From Phytohabitans aurantiacus (lineage in GTDB: Bacteria; Actinomycetota; Actinomycetes; Mycobacteriales; Micromonosporaceae): a stretch of 64,000 nucleotides of DNA. A program made the position numbers and the translations under genes. The notes beneath the pieces are model-generated. The model did no database searches. It saw nothing but the letters and a program-made list of their open reading frames with translations, and had not been told where the DNA came from. Below, in pieces: positions 44,290-59,426 of the stretch. Every line of letters starts with the position of its first letter. The first letter of the stretch is position 1. The stretch is taken from contig NZ_BSDI01000007.1 of the NCBI RefSeq assembly GCF_027923225.1, forward strand, positions 620,001-684,000, written 5' to 3'.

Positions 44290-47200
44290 ACGCGATCGCG
44301 GCCCGCTGACCGCCGCGCAACGCCGCCTGTGGTTCCTCGACCGGCTCGAACCGGGCGACGCCGCCTACCACATCTCACTCACGGTCCTGCTGCGCGGCGA
44401 CCTCGACACCGGCCGGCTGATCCACGCGTTCGACGCCGTCACGGCCCGGCACGAGAGCCTGCGCACCCGGTTCGTCGAGTCCGGCGGCGACCCGGTGCAG
44501 GAGGTGCTCCCCGCACGGCAGACCCGGGTCGAGCGGGCCGACGTGACCAGCGAGGCCGAGGCGCGGCGCGCCGTCGAGGAGCTGATCGCCCGCCCGTTCG
44601 ACCTGGCCGAGGGGCATTTGCTCCGGGTCGGCCTGTATCGCCTCGGCCCGCGCGAGCACGTCCTCTGCGTCGTCACGCACCACATCGTCGGCGACGGCTG
44701 GTCGATGAACCTGCTCTACGTCCAGCTCGCCGAGGCGTACCGTGGCGTGGCTTCCACCGAGCCGGGCCTGCGCCCGCTCGACCACGCCCACGCCCGGCAG
44801 GGCACCGACGAGGCCGCACGCGAGTACTGGCGGGCGGCGCTGGCCGAGCCGCCGGTGCTGGAGCTGCCGCTCGACCGTCCACGCCCGCCGGTGCGCACCT
44901 CGGCCGGAGTCTCGACGACCCGGGTGTTCGACGGGGCACTGTGGACAGCGGTGCGCCAGGCGGCCCAGAAGCTGCGCTGCACACCGTTCATGCTGCTGAT
45001 GACGGTCTACCAGCTGACGCTGGGGCAGGCCAGCGGGCAGGACGACATCGTCGTCGGTACCCCGGTCGCGGGACGCGACGAGGTGGCGGCGGAGTCGGTC
45101 TTCGGCTACTTCACCAGGATGCTGCTGCTGCGCGCCGACCTCTCCGGCGACATCACCTTCCGCGACCTGGTGCTGCGAACGCGAAAGAGCTGCATGGGCG
45201 CCTTCGCCCACCAGGAGATCCCGTTCGAGGGGCTCATCGCCGACCTGGACCTGCCCCGCGACCCGAGCCGCAACCCGCTGTTCCAGGCGGCATTCACGCT
45301 GCACTCCACGATGGACGTGTCGGCGACCGGGTTCCAGGGCTTCGAGGGCGTCGGCGTCGAGGAGTTCGGCGAAGGGATACGGCGCACGATCACCGACGTG
45401 GCGATGGACGTGTTCGTCAGCTCGACCGTGATCGACACGTGGCACAACGAGGCCCGGATGGACGTCCAGCTCACCTGCAGCGCCGACCTGTTCGACCCGG
45501 CGACCACCGAGGCGCTCGTCGACCGGTTCGCCACCGTGCTGCACGCCGCACTGGCCGATGTGGACACCCCGGTACGGTCGCTGCCGCTCGTCGACGAGCC
45601 CGCCCGAGCCGAGCTGCTGCGCATCGGCACCGGACCGGCCATCCCCGAAGGGCCGCCGCTGCTCGACCGCATCGAGAGCGCTGCCACCGGTACGCCTGAA
45701 GCTGTCGCCGTGGTCAGCGGCGCCGACCGGGTCAGCTATCGCGAGCTGTGGGCGCGCGCCGGCGCGCTGGCCGGCGCGTTGCGCGACGCAGGGGTCCGGC
45801 CCGGCCAGCTCGTGGGTGTGAGCGTGCCGCGCGGCCCGGACATGGTCGTCGCCCTGCTCGCGACGTGGCGTGCCGGCGCCGGCTACGTCCCGGTTGACCC
45901 GCGCCTGCCCGAGCGGCGCCGCGCGACGCTCGTCGAGCACGCCTCCGTCGCCGCCGTGATCACCGCCGATGGCGTCCATCGTGTACCGGCAGCGCCAGCG
46001 TCCACATGCGATCCCGCCTACGTGCTGTTCACGTCTGGCTCCACGGGTACCCCGAAACCGGTGCTCGTTGGCCGGGATGCTCTCGACGGCCGGGTCGCGT
46101 GGATGGTCGACGCCTACCGGCTCACCAACGCCGACCGGGTCGTGCAGTTCGCCGAGCTGAGTTTCGACACGCACGCCGAGGAGATCTGGCCCACCCTCGC
46201 GAGCGGCGGCACGCTGGTGCTGCTGCCGGACGGGCCGCAGTCGCTGCCGGAGGTACTGGCCGCCGACCCGGCCATCACCGTGCTCGACCTGCCGACCGCG
46301 TACTGGCAGGCGCTGCTCGACGTCGTGCCGGACTGGCCGGCCGCGCTGCGGCTGGTGATCCTGGGCGGCGAGCAGGTCGACGCGGCGGCGGTCGCCCGCT
46401 GGCGTGCCCGGCACGGCGACCGGATCCGGCTCACCAACACGTACGGGCCGACCGAGGCGACCATCATCGCCACCGCGGTCGACCTGGGCGCCGCCGACAC
46501 CGGCCGGCGGCCACCGATCGGGCGCCCGCTCGGTGGGGTACGCGCCTACGTGCTCGACACGGCCGGACGGCTCGTGCCGCGTGGCGCGGCCGGCGAGCTG
46601 TGCCTGGCCGGTACTGGGCTCGCCGACGGCTACCTGGGCCTGCCGGAGCTGACCGTCGAGCGGTTCCGTCCCGACCCGTACAGCGGCGGTCTGCTCTACC
46701 GCACCGGCGATCGGGCGCGGTGGCGCGCAAACGAGCCGGTGCTGGAGTTCCTCGGCCGCCTTGACCGGCAGCTCAAGGTGCGGGGCGTGCGGATCGAGCC
46801 GGGCGAGGTCGAGTCCGTCCTCACTGGACACCCCGGCGTGGGCCAGGCGGCGGTAACGGCACACGCGGACACTCTCGTCGCCTACGTGACCGGCACAGCC
46901 AGCGTCGACGACGTGCGCGCGTACGCCGCCGAGCGGCTGCCCACGCTGCTCGTACCGAGCGTCGTCGTGCCGCTGCCGGCGCTGCCGTTGACCCCGCACG
47001 GAAAGGTCGATATCGCCGCGCTTCCGGCGCCGACGGTCGCTGACGAGGTCCGCACCGTCTACGAGGCGCCGCGCACCGACGCGGAGGAGTTGGTCGCCGA
47101 CATCTTCGCCGAGCTGCTGCGCGTCGAGCGCGTCGGCGCGCACGACGACTTCTTCGTCCTCGGTGGACACTCGCTGCTCGCGCTCCGGGTCATCGCCCGC

Positions 47201-47361
47201 CTCCGGGCCGCGGTGAGCCTCGATCTGCCCGTCCGGCTGCTGTTCAAGTACCCCACGGTCGCCGGGTTCGCTGAGGCGGTGGAGACCGCGCTGATCGCCG
47301 AGATCGACCGGCTCACCGACGAAGAGGCCGCCGCCCAGCTAGCCGCCGCCGAGGCACAACC

Positions 47362-47365
<4 letters not shown>
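44273..47365 (+). CDS. NRPS module C-A-PCP, probable basic amino acid
   Basis: This is a 1030-residue single module. The condensation domain (about 10-430) has an intact THHIVGDGW (near 135-143). The adenylation domain (about 450-920) has core A3 FTSGSTGTPKPV (PKP instead of PKG) and A4 FDTHAEEIW. Reading pocket positions against GrsA gives D-T-E-D-I-G-T-I-I-K. The several acidic pocket residues suggest a basic side chain, but I cannot name the substrate. The carrier domain (about 935-1010) has the phosphopantetheine Ser967 in FVLGGHSLLALR. Start GTG 44273 overlaps the HAD gene; ATG 44282 is an alternative. No epimerase domain. Confidence 0.93.
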
Positions 47366-52757
<5,392 letters not shown>

Positions 52758-52761
<4 letters not shown>

Positions 52762-54233
52762 ACGCCACGACCGTGCCGCAGCTGCTCGCCGCACGCGCCG
52801 CCGCCGAGCCGGCACACGTCGCCGTCAGCCAGGGAAACAACACCCTCGACCTGGGCACCTGGCAGGCCCGCACCCAGGCCATCGCCGCCGGGCTGCGGGC
52901 GGCTGGAGTACAGGCCGGGGAGCGGGTCGGACTGCTGTTTGGTGCTCAGGACTGGGTCGCGTACGCGTGTGCGTACACCGGAGTGCTCGCCGCCGGTGCG
53001 GTCGCTGTTCCACTGTCGACTCGCAGCGCCGTCGCCGAGCTGGTGTACATGCTGGAGCACAGCGGCGCGACCGGCCTGCTGTACGGTCCGACCGCGCAGC
53101 CGCCCGACGTGAAGACACGGCTGTGCTGGGATTCCTACGCGGTCGCGGCGCTGCCCGACGCGGAGCCGTTGCCGGGGCCCGGGCCGGCCGACGCGGCGCA
53201 GATCCTCTACACCTCCGGCACGACCGGGCGCCCCAAGGGCGTCACCGCCGCGCACGCCAACCTGACCCACGGTTTCCGGCTCCGCCCGCCACTGCGGCCA
53301 CTGGCCCACTCGCGGCAGTTCCTGCACGCGTTCCCGATCGGCACCAACGCCGGCCAGACGATGCTGTTCAACGCGCTCTACGCGCACGCCGGAATGCTGG
53401 TGACCGCCCGGTTCGGCCCCGACCACTTCGCGCGGCTGATCGAGCGGCAGGCGGTCGGCAGCGTCTTCGTGGTGCCGGCGATGGCGATCGAGCTGCTGCG
53501 CTCCGGGGCGCTGGAACGCCACGACATGACGAGCGTGGCGCTGCTCGGCTCGACCGCCGCGGCCCTGCCACCCACCGTGGCCGCCGGGCTCGCGGCGGCG
53601 CTGCCCCGCGCCACCATCGTCAATTACTACACCTCCACCGAGGCGGCGCCCACACAGTCCACAGTGGTCTTCGAGCCGGATCGGCCGGGCGCGTTGGGCA
53701 AGGTCGTCGCCGGTGGCGCGCTGCGCGTGTACGACGACGCGGGCCAGCCGTGTCCCGCCGGGGTGACCGGCGAGGTGTGGATGCGCTGCGCGGGCACCGC
53801 ACGGTCCTATCACGACGATCCGGCCGCCACCCGCCACGTGTTCCGCGACGGCTGGACCCGGATGGGCGACCTCGGCTACTTCGACCCCGACGGCTACCTC
53901 TACCTCGTCGACCGGGAAAGCGACGTCATCAAGAGCGGCGCCGACAAGGTGTCGACGGTCGCGGTCGAGGCGGCCCTGCACGAGCACCCCGAGATCGTCG
54001 AAGCCGCGGTGTTCGGCCTGCCCGATCCGGTACTGGGCATGGCGCCCGCCGCAGCGCTCGTGGCCACCCGCCCGCTGAGCCTCGGTGAGGTGCGCCGGTT
54101 CCTCGCCACCCGGCTGGCCGGTCACGAGCAGCCGAGCCGGATCACCCACGTCGACGAACTGCCGCGCAACGCCGGCGGCAAGGTCGTCAAACACCGACTG
54201 CGCGCACTCTTCGACCGAGAGGCGAACTCATGA
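52758..54233 (+). CDS. Stand-alone acyl-AMP ligase / adenylation enzyme
   Basis: This 491-residue ANL-superfamily enzyme has the P-loop YTSGTTGRPKGV, the A5-like NYYTSTEAAPTQ, the hinge region MGDLGYFDPDGYLYLVDRESDVIKSG and the C-terminal Lys in NAGGKVVKHRL. It lacks condensation and carrier domains. It resembles acyl-CoA synthetases and free acyl-adenylating enzymes more than amino-acid A domains, so it probably activates an acyl or aryl acid and loads the free carrier protein at 57187. GTG 52758 overlaps the fusion gene stop by 4 bases. Confidence 0.88.
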
Positions 54234-57190
54234 CTGGCATCCCGATGACCCTTGCCCAGCAGGGCATCTGGTTCACCGAACGGGCCGGCGGCGCCTCGAC
54301 GGCGTACACGCTGGCCGTGTCGCTGACCGTGCCGGGCCCGGTGTCCGTGGATGAGGCGTGGGCCGCGGTCACCAAGCGGCACCCGCTGCTCGCGTCCACT
54401 GTGGTCGAGACGGACGGCGTACCGCTGCTGGTGCCCACCGATCCCGCGACTGTCCACCACGGCGAGGCCGGCGCGGCGGCCATCGCCGCCGAGATCGCCG
54501 CCGGCTTCGACCTCACCGCCGGCCCGCTCGCCCGCTGCGCGGCGCTGCGAGCGGGCGACGGCAGCACAGTCCTGCTCATCGTCGCCCACCATCTGGTCTT
54601 CGACGGGGGCGGCAAGGACGTGCTCGTCGCCGACTTGGCCAGGGCCATCGCCGGCGAGGCGCTCGACGCGGGCTCACCCACCGCGCTGGCGGCGGCTGTA
54701 CAGGCACAGGCCAGCCGCATCGCCGGGGCGCTCCCGGCGGCGCGCGACTTCTGGTCCCAGCGCCCGGCACCGTCCACAGAGGTCGTCCTGCCCGGCCTGT
54801 CGGGTACACCCACCGCCGCCGAACCCGCCACTCAGCTCGACATCGAGTGGACCCGGGAGTTGGACACCGCCCTGACAGCCGGGGCGGCCGCGCTCGGGGC
54901 GACCCGGTTCGAGCTGCTGCTCGCGGGCCTGCACGCCGTGCTCGCCCGCTACGGCAACGGCGTCCCCTCGGTGGCCGTCGACCTGTCCACGCGCCGCCCC
55001 GAGACGGCTGGCGAGCTCGGCATGTGGGTCAACGAGCTGCCCGTCACCGTCGAGGTCGACCCGGCGGCGTCCTTCGCCGACCTGGTGCGCGCGGTGCGGG
55101 CCGAGGCGCGCGCCGTCTACGAGTACCGCGAGGTGCCGCTCGGGCGCGCGCTTCCCGGCCTGCCACCACGCCCCGCCCTCGCTCCCGTCTCCATCAGCTA
55201 CCGCCGACTGACCACTCAGTCAGCCACTGTGGACTGGCTGCTCGCACCGGCAGCCGTCCGCAGCGCACTGCACCTGCACCTGGTCGACGCACCGGATGGC
55301 CTCAGCGGGCGGATCCATGTACCCGAGCGGCTGCTGGCGGCCGACGACGCCGCGCGGATCGCCGGGCACCTGCGTGTCCTGCTCGCCGCGGCTCTTGCCG
55401 ATCCTGATCGGCCGCTCGGCGGCCTCGACCTGCTGGTCCCGGCCGAGCTGGCGCTGCTCGACCGGCTGAACGCCACCGCGCGGCCCCGACCGGCCACCAC
55501 CGTGCTCGACCTGGTCCGCGCGGCCGCACAGTCCACTCCGGACGCGACCGCCGCGGTCGGCGACAGCGGCACGATGACGTACCGGGAGCTGGTCGCCGCC
55601 GCACACCGCATCGGGCACGGGCTGCGCCGGCGCGGCGTCGGCTCCGGCGACGTCGTGGGGCTCTGCGCCCAGCGGGGCGTCGAGCTCGTCGCGGGCGTAC
55701 TCGGCATCCTCGCCGCGGGCGCCGCCTACCTGCCGCTGGATCCGACGTATCCGGTGGGCCGGCTCGACTACATCGCCACCGACGCCGGCATCAAGCTGAT
55801 CCTCGGCCACGTCTCGGCCGCCCCTGCCGGGCTCCCCGCCGAGTTGCTCCCGCTCGACGGCCTGGCCGCCTTCGCGGACGAGCCCGACACCGAGCCGACC
55901 GCCACCGATCCGGACGGGCTCGCCTACGTCATCTACACGTCCGGCTCGACCGGCCGGCCCAAGGGCGTCGAGATCGGCCATGCCGCGCTGGCCAACCTCA
56001 TCGCCGCGATGGGAGAGCTGATCGGCGCCGCCCCCACTGACCGGTGGCTCAACCTGACCACCCTCTCCTTCGACATCAGCGGCCTCGAACTGTTCGCGCC
56101 GCTCACCACCGGCGGCCGCGTCGTGGTGGCCGCCGACGCCGCCGTCCGCGAGGGCGCCACGCTCGCCCGCCTCATCCGCGACGCCGGCATCACCCACGTG
56201 CAGGCCACGCCCTCCAGCTGGCAGATGCTCCTCGACGCCGGCTGGACCGGTGCGCCGATCACCGCGCTCAGCGGCGGCGAGGCGCTCCCGCTGCCGCTCG
56301 CCCGCCGGTTGCGTCCGCTCGTCGACCGGCTGATCAACGTGTACGGGCCGACGGAGACGACGATCTGGTCCACGGCGGCCTCGATTCCGGCCGCCCCGAC
56401 GCGCGTCACCATCGGTCAGCCGCTCGCCAACACCACCCTGCACGTCCTGGACTCCCGCCTGCGACCGGCCCCGGTCGGCGTACCCGGTGAGCTGTGCATC
56501 GGCGGCGCCGGACTGGCCCGCGCCTACCGGGGACGGCCGGAGCTGACCGCCGAGCGGTTCGTGACCGGCGCCGGCGGGCAGCGGATCTACCGCACCGGCG
56601 ACCAGGTGCGGCTCGGCGCCGACGGCGAGATCGAGTTCCTCGGTCGGGCCGACAACCAGGTCAAGCTGCGCGGGCACCGCATCGAGCTCGGCGAGATCGA
56701 GCAGGCGCTGCTCGGCGCGCCCGGGGTGGTGCAGGCTGCGGTGGCGGTCCGGGTGTCGGAACTCGTGGCCTACCTGGTCGGCGCGGGCGACCTACCGCCG
56801 ATCCGGGCGCACGTCGCGCAGACCCTGCCCCGGTACATGATCCCGATGCACTACGTCCGGCTAGACCGGCTCCCTCAGACGCTCAACGGCAAGCTCGACC
56901 GGGCCGCCCTGCCCGCACCGGATCGCACCGAGGCCGCGCCCGTGACCGCCGCCCCGGACCTGACCCAGATCGTCACCGGCATCTGGTGCGAGGTGCTCCG
57001 CGTCGACGAGATCGCCCCCGACGACACCCTCTTCGACCTGGGCGGCCACTCGTTGACGATCATGCAGATCACCGCGCGGGTCCGGAAGGCGCTCGGCGTC
57101 GAGGTGCCGTTCGACGTCTTCTTCGACACCCCGACGATCGACGGCGTGGTCAGCGCCATCGACGAGTTGCGACAGGAGCAGCCCGAGTGA
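54230..57190 (+). CDS. NRPS module C-A(Gly)-PCP
   Basis: This is a 986-residue module. The condensation domain (about 5-420) has AHHLVFDGGG near residue 119 and core TLAQQGIWFTER. The adenylation domain (about 430-890) has YTSGSTGRPKG, A4 FDISGLELF, and a pocket of D-I-L-Q-L-G-V-I-W-K, close to the published glycine code. The carrier domain has Ser941 in DLGGHSLTIMQ. ATG 54230 overlaps the ligase stop, and its own stop overlaps the free carrier gene. With a free ligase before and a free carrier after it, this module probably makes an acyl-glycine early in the pathway. Confidence 0.93.
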   Translation: MTGIPMTLAQQGIWFTERAGGASTAYTLAVSLTVPGPVSVDEAWAAVTKRHPLLASTVVETDGVPLLVPTDPATVHHGEAGAAAIAAEIAAGFDLTAGPLARCAALRAGDGSTVLLIVAHHLVFDGGGKDVLVADLARAIAGEALDAGSPTALAAAVQAQASRIAGALPAARDFWSQRPAPSTEVVLPGLSGTPTAAEPATQLDIEWTRELDTALTAGAAALGATRFELLLAGLHAVLARYGNGVPSVAVDLSTRRPETAGELGMWVNELPVTVEVDPAASFADLVRAVRAEARAVYEYREVPLGRALPGLPPRPALAPVSISYRRLTTQSATVDWLLAPAAVRSALHLHLVDAPDGLSGRIHVPERLLAADDAARIAGHLRVLLAAALADPDRPLGGLDLLVPAELALLDRLNATARPRPATTVLDLVRAAAQSTPDATAAVGDSGTMTYRELVAAAHRIGHGLRRRGVGSGDVVGLCAQRGVELVAGVLGILAAGAAYLPLDPTYPVGRLDYIATDAGIKLILGHVSAAPAGLPAELLPLDGLAAFADEPDTEPTATDPDGLAYVIYTSGSTGRPKGVEIGHAALANLIAAMGELIGAAPTDRWLNLTTLSFDISGLELFAPLTTGGRVVVAADAAVREGATLARLIRDAGITHVQATPSSWQMLLDAGWTGAPITALSGGEALPLPLARRLRPLVDRLINVYGPTETTIWSTAASIPAAPTRVTIGQPLANTTLHVLDSRLRPAPVGVPGELCIGGAGLARAYRGRPELTAERFVTGAGGQRIYRTGDQVRLGADGEIEFLGRADNQVKLRGHRIELGEIEQALLGAPGVVQAAVAVRVSELVAYLVGAGDLPPIRAHVAQTLPRYMIPMHYVRLDRLPQTLNGKLDRAALPAPDRTEAAPVTAAPDLTQIVTGIWCEVLRVDEIAPDDTLFDLGGHSLTIMQITARVRKALGVEVPFDVFFDTPTIDGVVSAIDELRQEQPE

Positions 57191-57441
57191 CCGACATCCA
57201 TCAGGAACTCGCCACCTTGGTCGCCGAGGCCAGCGACGGGCAGATCAGCGTCGCGGAGGCGCTGGCGGAGTCGGAGTCGCTGGGGCTGCTGGGGTTGACG
57301 TCGATGGGCTACGTCCGCCTGATCCAGGCCGTAGAGCGCCGCTACGGCGTGGCCGTGGAAGTAGACGACGACCTCTCCACCCTCGACACCGTGCCCGCCC
57401 TCGCCGCCTACCTGCGGACTTCCGCTCCCCCCACGTCGTGA
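57187..57441 (+). CDS. Free acyl/peptidyl carrier protein
   Basis: This 84-residue carrier protein has the phosphopantetheine site LGLLGLTSMGYVRLI; the attachment Ser is preceded by Thr rather than Asp. Helix II and III regions (ERRYGVAVEVDDDLSTLDTV) are typical. It is the likely partner of the free acyl-AMP ligase. GTG 57187 overlaps the NRPS stop by 4 bases, and it is the last gene of the operon; the convergent AraC gene stop follows with no gap. Confidence 0.88.
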   Translation: MTDIHQELATLVAEASDGQISVAEALAESESLGLLGLTSMGYVRLIQAVERRYGVAVEVDDDLSTLDTVPALAAYLRTSAPPTS

Positions 57442-58236
57442 TCAGGGCGTCCCTGGCGGGGGTTTGACGCCGGCTCGGATGGCTCTTGGCGATGCGTGCA
57501 GGACCTGCCTGCACGCCTTGTTGAACGCCTGGAGGTCGCGGATGCCAACGCTGGCGGCGACCGCGGCGATGGGCAGTGTCGAGGAGCGCAACAGGTGTTC
57601 GGCGCGGGCGAGGCGCCGGGCCCGGATGTAGGCGACCACGGTGCTGCCCAGCTCCGCGCGGAAGAGGCGGGTCAGGTGGTTGTGCGAGATGCCCGCCGCC
57701 CGCGCGATGGCCGGTACCTCGAGCGGTCCGGCGAGATTCGACTCGATGTACGCGACAGCGGCGCCGATCGCGGCGTGCGTGCCTCTGTCCTCAGTAGACT
57801 CGGCCAGGTGGGCGACCCGCCAGAGGGCGGCCCAGATCTGCGCGACCGCCTGTGCGGGGCTGCGTGCGAACACGTCGATGGCGTGTTGCATCAGGTCGGA
57901 CAGCACCGGCACCTGCGCACCCGCGTCCTGCATGACCGGCACGTCGACGGCCCGGCCCGAAGCGGGCAGGCGCAGGTGCGCGTACAGGTGCTCGGAGCGC
58001 CCCTGGTACTGGTACCGGACCACCACGCGCGGCGGGACGAGGCTGACGTTTCCCGGCAGGATCGCGTGGGCGACGCCGTCGACGACGATGTCGGCGTGGT
58101 AGCGGTACAGGTGCAGCTGCCACAGGTCGGGTAGCTGGAAGACATCCTGCCGTCTGGTGGTGCCGTGCACTCCCACCCCCACGTTGACCACGTCGGGCGG
58201 TGCGTCGAGGTAGACGCGGACAAGATGACGACCCAT
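57442..58236 (-). CDS. AraC-family regulator
   Basis: This 264-residue regulator has an N-terminal cupin ligand domain (about 1-130; LHLYRYHADIVVDGVAHAILPGN) and a C-terminal double helix-turn-helix (about 155-255; VPAIARAAGISHNHLTRLFR and IAAVAASVGIRDLQAFNK). It is divergent from the PhyH-type dioxygenase across 70 bases, a pairing often seen for AraC/PhyH gene couples, and likely regulates it. It stops directly next to the biosynthetic operon but is transcribed against it. Confidence 0.92.
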   Translation of the reverse strand: MGRHLVRVYLDAPPDVVNVGVGVHGTTRRQDVFQLPDLWQLHLYRYHADIVVDGVAHAILPGNVSLVPPRVVVRYQYQGRSEHLYAHLRLPASGRAVDVPVMQDAGAQVPVLSDLMQHAIDVFARSPAQAVAQIWAALWRVAHLAESTEDRGTHAAIGAAVAYIESNLAGPLEVPAIARAAGISHNHLTRLFRAELGSTVVAYIRARRLARAEHLLRSSTLPIAAVAASVGIRDLQAFNKACRQVLHASPRAIRAGVKPPPGTP

Positions 58237-58245
58237 GGTGAGAAT

Positions 58246-58261
58246 TTACCAGTAATGGTGA
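58246..58261. promoter_or_regulatory. Imperfect inverted repeat between AraC and PhyH genes
   Basis: TTACCA-GTAA-TGGTGA (one mismatch) sits in an AT-rich patch ten bases ahead of the AraC start and 46 bases ahead of the dioxygenase gene. A further GGTGA copy precedes it at 58237. Candidate AraC binding site; the evidence is only position and symmetry. Confidence 0.35.
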
Positions 58262-58306
58262 TCCTGACCGACGCGCATACAGCACGGCCCTTCGTAGCCT
58301 CGTTGA

Positions 58307-59128
58307 ATGACTACCAGTTCGAGACCACGCCTACTGACGTCCGTCCAGATGGCGCGGTTCGTCGCGTACGGGTCGGTGCGGCTGGACGCCGTCGTCCCGG
58401 CCGGCATGAACGACGAGGCCGTGAAGGTGCTGACCGAGGGCATCCCGCCGGTGCCCTACGGCACGCCGGTGGCGGAGGCGTTCCCGGAGGGCTCGTTCGC
58501 CCGGCGGCTCGTCGATCTGCCCGAGGTCGCCGGGGCGCTGCGCAGCCTCGTCGGGCCTGGCCCGACCGTCGACCACCACGCCGTCCACGTCCGCGACCCG
58601 CGCGGCGGGGAGGCGCAGCCGCTGCACGGCGACGCCATCATCGACACCCGCGTCGACGCGTTCGACGTGCAGCTCATGTACTACCCGCACGACGTGACGC
58701 TCGAAATGGGCGGCACGCTGAGCGTCCCCGGCAGCCACTTCCGCCGCACCAACGAGAGCGACACCGGGCGGTACCAGAACCTGCGCGGCCAGACCCGGCT
58801 GGTGTGCCCGGCCGGCACCGTCGTGCTGCTCCATCATGGACTGTGGCACGGCGGCCGGCGCAACGACAGCGACACCGCCCGGTACATGTTCAAGATCCGG
58901 TTCAACCCGACGGTGCGCCAGGTGCGGCTCTGGGACACCGGCGACCTGGCCGATCCGGAGGTGGCCGAGATCCTGTCGACCCGGTTCCCGTGGTACGAGG
59001 CGGCCACCGCCCGGCTGGAGTACTACAACCGGATCCGGATGTGGCGGGCGCTCACCGGCGACGACACGTTCGACATCGAGTACTGGATGACCCGCGTGTC
59101 CAACCGCCCGCGGCGGGTGGCGTCATGA
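58307..59128 (+). CDS. Phytanoyl-CoA dioxygenase (PhyH)-family Fe(II)/2-oxoglutarate oxygenase
   Basis: This 273-residue oxygenase has the facial triad: HxD motif in PLHGDAIIDTR and the distal His in HHGLWHGGRRND, with a following Arg (ARYMFKIRFN) for 2-oxoglutarate. VQLMYYPHDVTLEMGGTL and VPGSHFRRTNESD match the jelly-roll strands of the PhyH family. It could hydroxylate a small molecule, perhaps a precursor of the neighbouring peptide, but it is separated from that operon by the convergent regulator. It is coupled by 4 bases to the small gene that follows. Confidence 0.88.
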   Translation: MTTSSRPRLLTSVQMARFVAYGSVRLDAVVPAGMNDEAVKVLTEGIPPVPYGTPVAEAFPEGSFARRLVDLPEVAGALRSLVGPGPTVDHHAVHVRDPRGGEAQPLHGDAIIDTRVDAFDVQLMYYPHDVTLEMGGTLSVPGSHFRRTNESDTGRYQNLRGQTRLVCPAGTVVLLHHGLWHGGRRNDSDTARYMFKIRFNPTVRQVRLWDTGDLADPEVAEILSTRFPWYEAATARLEYYNRIRMWRALTGDDTFDIEYWMTRVSNRPRRVAS

Positions 59129-59409
59129 GCGCCCCGGTCGTACGCCAGCAGGTTCTTGTCCTCTACCTGTCGACGTCCGCATTGGACAGTGAGGTCGTCG
59201 GCTGGGCGCGGTACGACGGCACCGGCCGCACCTCACCCACGACCGGCGACAGCGACGAGCCTCCATACCGGACCGGCGTCGCCGCGCTGTGCGATGGCTG
59301 GCGCCTCATCCAGGCGTCCCCGCTGATCCCGCCGTACCCCGGGCACGAGTACGACGTCTCGTTCCTCAAGCACGAGTTCTTCTTCGAGCGCCTGGTGAAC
59401 GTGTCATAG
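59125..59409 (+). CDS. Small conserved-looking protein of unknown function
   Basis: I do not recognise this 94-residue protein. It is soluble, with a strand-like start (QQVLVLYLSTSALDSEVVGWARYDG), a Pro-rich middle and the end PYPGHEYDVSFLKHEFFFERLV. ATG 59125 overlaps the PhyH stop by 4 bases, so it is co-expressed with the dioxygenase and may be an accessory subunit. No signal peptide, transmembrane helix or Cys motif is visible. Confidence 0.7.
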   Translation: MSAPVVRQQVLVLYLSTSALDSEVVGWARYDGTGRTSPTTGDSDEPPYRTGVAALCDGWRLIQASPLIPPYPGHEYDVSFLKHEFFFERLVNVS

Positions 59410-59426
59410 CGGGCCTCATGCGTGCT

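Noticed and set aside
44375..47170. Antisense open frame of 931 codons across the first NRPS module
   Set aside because: It is the mirror of a complete C-A-PCP module. The translation has the Arg/Gln/His bias of a shadow frame and no domain.
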